This document shows positions 61,501 to 64,000 of a stretch of DNA of 64,000 nt, one piece after another. Source of the DNA: Prunella strophiata (Eukaryota; Chordata; Aves; Passeriformes; Prunellidae); assembly GCA_036583965.1 (NCBI GenBank), contig JAZBQD010000021.1:18297766-18361765 (forward strand), written 5' to 3'. Positions within the stretch are counted from its first letter, which is position 1, and every line of letters begins with the position of its first letter. The notes beneath the pieces were generated by a model, which did no database searches, was not told where the DNA came from, and worked only from the letters and a program-made list of their open reading frames with translations. Position numbers and translations under genes: made by a program.

Positions 61501-64000
61501 TGACCTCTAGCAGAAGGAAAAATGGTTTGCCACAGACCAGGAGCCACCCTGCTCATCTCATCCCTCTGAACATCCCATTTTGGAAAATGAACTTCAATGA
61601 TTACAACACTTTTCAACCATTTTATGGATTATTCAAACTTTGGAGAACTAGAAAATGTTTTCTATCCACTGTGAGCAATTCTTGACCCAAAAAGCAATCA
61701 CCAAATCTTTTCTTGCCCAAAAGCAACTGCCTGTCCTTCTCCTTGTCCACAGCAGGGTGTCCTGGGCTGTGCCAAGCTGTCATTGCTGTCTCTCACAGCC
61801 CTGCAAGTCAAGTCACTCAGTCCTCCCTGGAGACTTGGTCTCCATAAAGGAACCCCAGATCATTTATAATAACGAGCAGGGGCTGACCCCCAGTGAGCCC
61901 CCAGTGCAAATGTACCTCTGGCCATCCTGGTTTATAAATTATGTGTTTTCCTCCTTCCCCCAGTGTCATCCATTGCCCTGACCAGTGAGGACAAGACAAA
62001 TGGCACCACACCCCAGTGTCTCTGTCAGGGGACAGAAGCTGCAAATGCCTTCTCAGGGAGTCACTGTTGACCTCACTACTCACACAGACAGCTCTGATCC
62101 AAGAGACAACTCCCCCCGTGCTCCTATGCATTCCAAATCCCTCTATTTGCTGGGGTATTTTTCTTTATCTCCCTGCTTTTTCTCTGTTAACTGCTTCCAC
62201 TGGCAGTGGCCATCACTCAGTGGGTCACCCCAAGTCATCCTGAATTGGAGCATTGGCAGCACTTCACTTATTAGTCAGCCAACTCATGGGATCCTGGCAA
62301 CCTTTTTCTCTCTAGAAGGATAGGGTCCAAGCTGCTCTTTGATGTTGTCAAACCATGATTTCCACTGGTCTCCCCGCTGATTCCTTTGCTCTCTCTCCCT
62401 GGGAGTAAAAAGCCACAGGGAAGATCTGAGTGTTGTGTCAGGCACCAGGCCAATCTGGTTTCAGGCTTTGTTACTGTGTGCAGCAGACAGCCTGTCCAGT
62501 CCTGGATCTATATGAGGGATGCTTTCATCTTCTAAGAATGCTGTGCATTTCAGGTTGTTCCACCTATAGAGCCCATCCAGGCAACCTCTGCAAAGTCAGC
62601 CTTCCTGAAAAACGAAGGAATAACAAAAAACCAAGTCAAACACGCAGATCAAAGTTTGCCCAGAATTTATGTTTTATGGATTCAGAAACAGAGAGGACAA
62701 GGTGAAATCTGCATTTCTGCTGGGGATATTGATTTATTTCTGTTCCATTTGCCTCCTAAGGCTTGAAAAATGTGGACAAAAAGGAGTCATTCACCATGTC
62801 TGAGGCAACACGGGTGAAATTCTGGCCACCACTGAAGGCAATGGCAAGACTCCCATTGACTATGGTGGGGCCAGCATTTCACCCCACGATTTCTCATCTT
62901 GCTTTATTTTATTGACCTTTCTCTTGAATACGAGCGAAATGCAAATATTTTTTTGCAGCACAAGTCTTTGTACTCTATGAACTCTGCTGGATCCAAAGCA
63001 CTTCATATGTATATAAGAAAAACAGCTAAAGACGAAAGGGAGAGCAGTTAACTGTGCAAATAATGATCTCCACAATCTATAAAAAATGGCCATGCTCAAA
63101 AAGAGATAGTGGTTTAAATGGTCAGGATAAATAAAACAGGCTTGAGGCTAAATTTTGGACCATGAAGAGCATTCCCAAGCCTGCATGGTACAGACCACAC
63201 ATCTTGGGAATGTGGATGGCCTCTGAGGCCACCTCAGCATGGCCCCATGGTGGCCATGAAATCCCAGACAGTTTTACTCTCATTTTCAAGTCATGCTGAT
63301 GTTCAAAGCCTAAGGAATCCAACAGTTCTGATGCGAGACAATGGGTGATACTCCCAATATTCTGGCAAACTGTTCACAGGGGAAAAATAAGGATGTTTCT
63401 TTCTCTGTGGGTTCAGTCTCTGCATGGAATGAAAATAGCTGATTTCAGAGACAAAGAATTGCCCTCTTTGCTTTCACCCAAAGCCTTTTTTCATCCTTAA
63501 AATGTTTTAGGATAACCCCCCTCTGTGATGCCGTTGTGAATCCAGGTAGTGTCACAATCAATTAAATTATTATTTTGTCTCCTTGCAGGAAAATGCAAAT
63601 TGTCAAAGCTGGTTTTCACAATAATCTCACCTTTCCTGGTGCCCATCCCTTGCCCACCAAATCCAGAATTTCACCACAAACCTTTCAACCAGCAGCATTC
63701 ATTTTGTAGAGGACTGTTGGATTCAGGCAGCAGGATTGGGAGAGTCCTCCCAGCAGCATCTCAGGCATTTGCAGGTGGTTTGGATGGTTTAGCCTGTCCC
63801 CAAAACAGTAGAAGAGTGTGACTCTCAATAAAACAGTCCTGATTTTACTACAAGCAGAGGTAAAAGAAGTCATGTAGAGTGGCAAGGCAAGGAAGGGCAG
63901 CTGTGGTGGGAAGAAAGAAGAGCTCTTGAATCTCAAAGTGGAGATGGGGTTATGATCAACATCTGACATGACACAGGAAGGAGGAATTATATGAATCTAT
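61501..64000. other. Intergenic, no recognised gene
   Basis: Unique sequence to the window edge. Short ORFs here have no recognisable family and no paired splice sites. No exon of the gene expected further along (KIAA0513 by mammalian synteny) was recognised. Confidence 0.45.

Noticed and set aside
1..64000. CRISPR arrays, bacterial operons, riboswitches, prophage
   Set aside because: The tandem arrays have no unique spacers, and the DNA is clearly from a vertebrate nuclear genome.

Overview
The window reads as nuclear DNA of a bird, probably a songbird (inference). It has vertebrate split genes with GT-AG introns, CpG-island promoters, at least fourteen pieces of the avian CR1 LINE (most are truncated 3' ends), and retroviral LTRs. 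There is no bacterial-style gene organisation. Two protein genes can be reconstructed exon by exon. They are transcribed divergently from CpG islands about 5 kb apart.

Positions 1-18700 (minus strand) hold ZDHHC7, a Golgi palmitoyl acyltransferase. One non-coding first exon lies in a CpG island, six coding exons follow, and the 3' UTR runs off the left edge. The six coding exons join in frame to 307 residues with an intact DHHC catalytic motif. Immediately upstream of its promoter, at about 18695-19580, is a 16-bp GC-rich minisatellite that stays open in every frame and creates false ORFs.

Positions 23480-31870 (plus strand) hold a second gene with a CpG-island promoter, eleven coding exons that join in frame to about 413 residues, a stop and an AATAAA signal. 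Its product is a secreted or membrane-anchored beta-rich protein. From memory of the family, it resembles the N-terminal domain of the animal proteins annotated as putative phosphoenolpyruvate synthase / PigC-like, but it lacks the ATP-grasp and phosphohistidine domains. I know no established gene symbol for it. It is the best candidate here for an undescribed gene.

Positions 31870-64000 show no supportable protein gene. This half holds two copies of one solo LTR (37953-39951 and 49862-50353), each with a 4-bp target duplication. In the first copy an internal 32-bp motif has expanded to about 47-48 copies, which generates three overlapping false ORFs of more than 500 codons. The region also contains a 31-bp-arm hairpin at 47313-47383, a 122-bp inverted duplication (52483-52604 against 54090-54211), a further probable LTR (57385-58092), CR1 fragments, AT-rich tracts and a few stretches that might be conserved regulatory DNA.

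The two genes have no evident shared pathway. ZDHHC7 modifies cysteines of membrane proteins, and the function of its neighbour is unknown. In mammals ZDHHC7 lies between CRISPLD2 and KIAA0513 (human 16q24.1), so the rest of the intergenic space probably leads toward KIAA0513, of which no exon was recognised.
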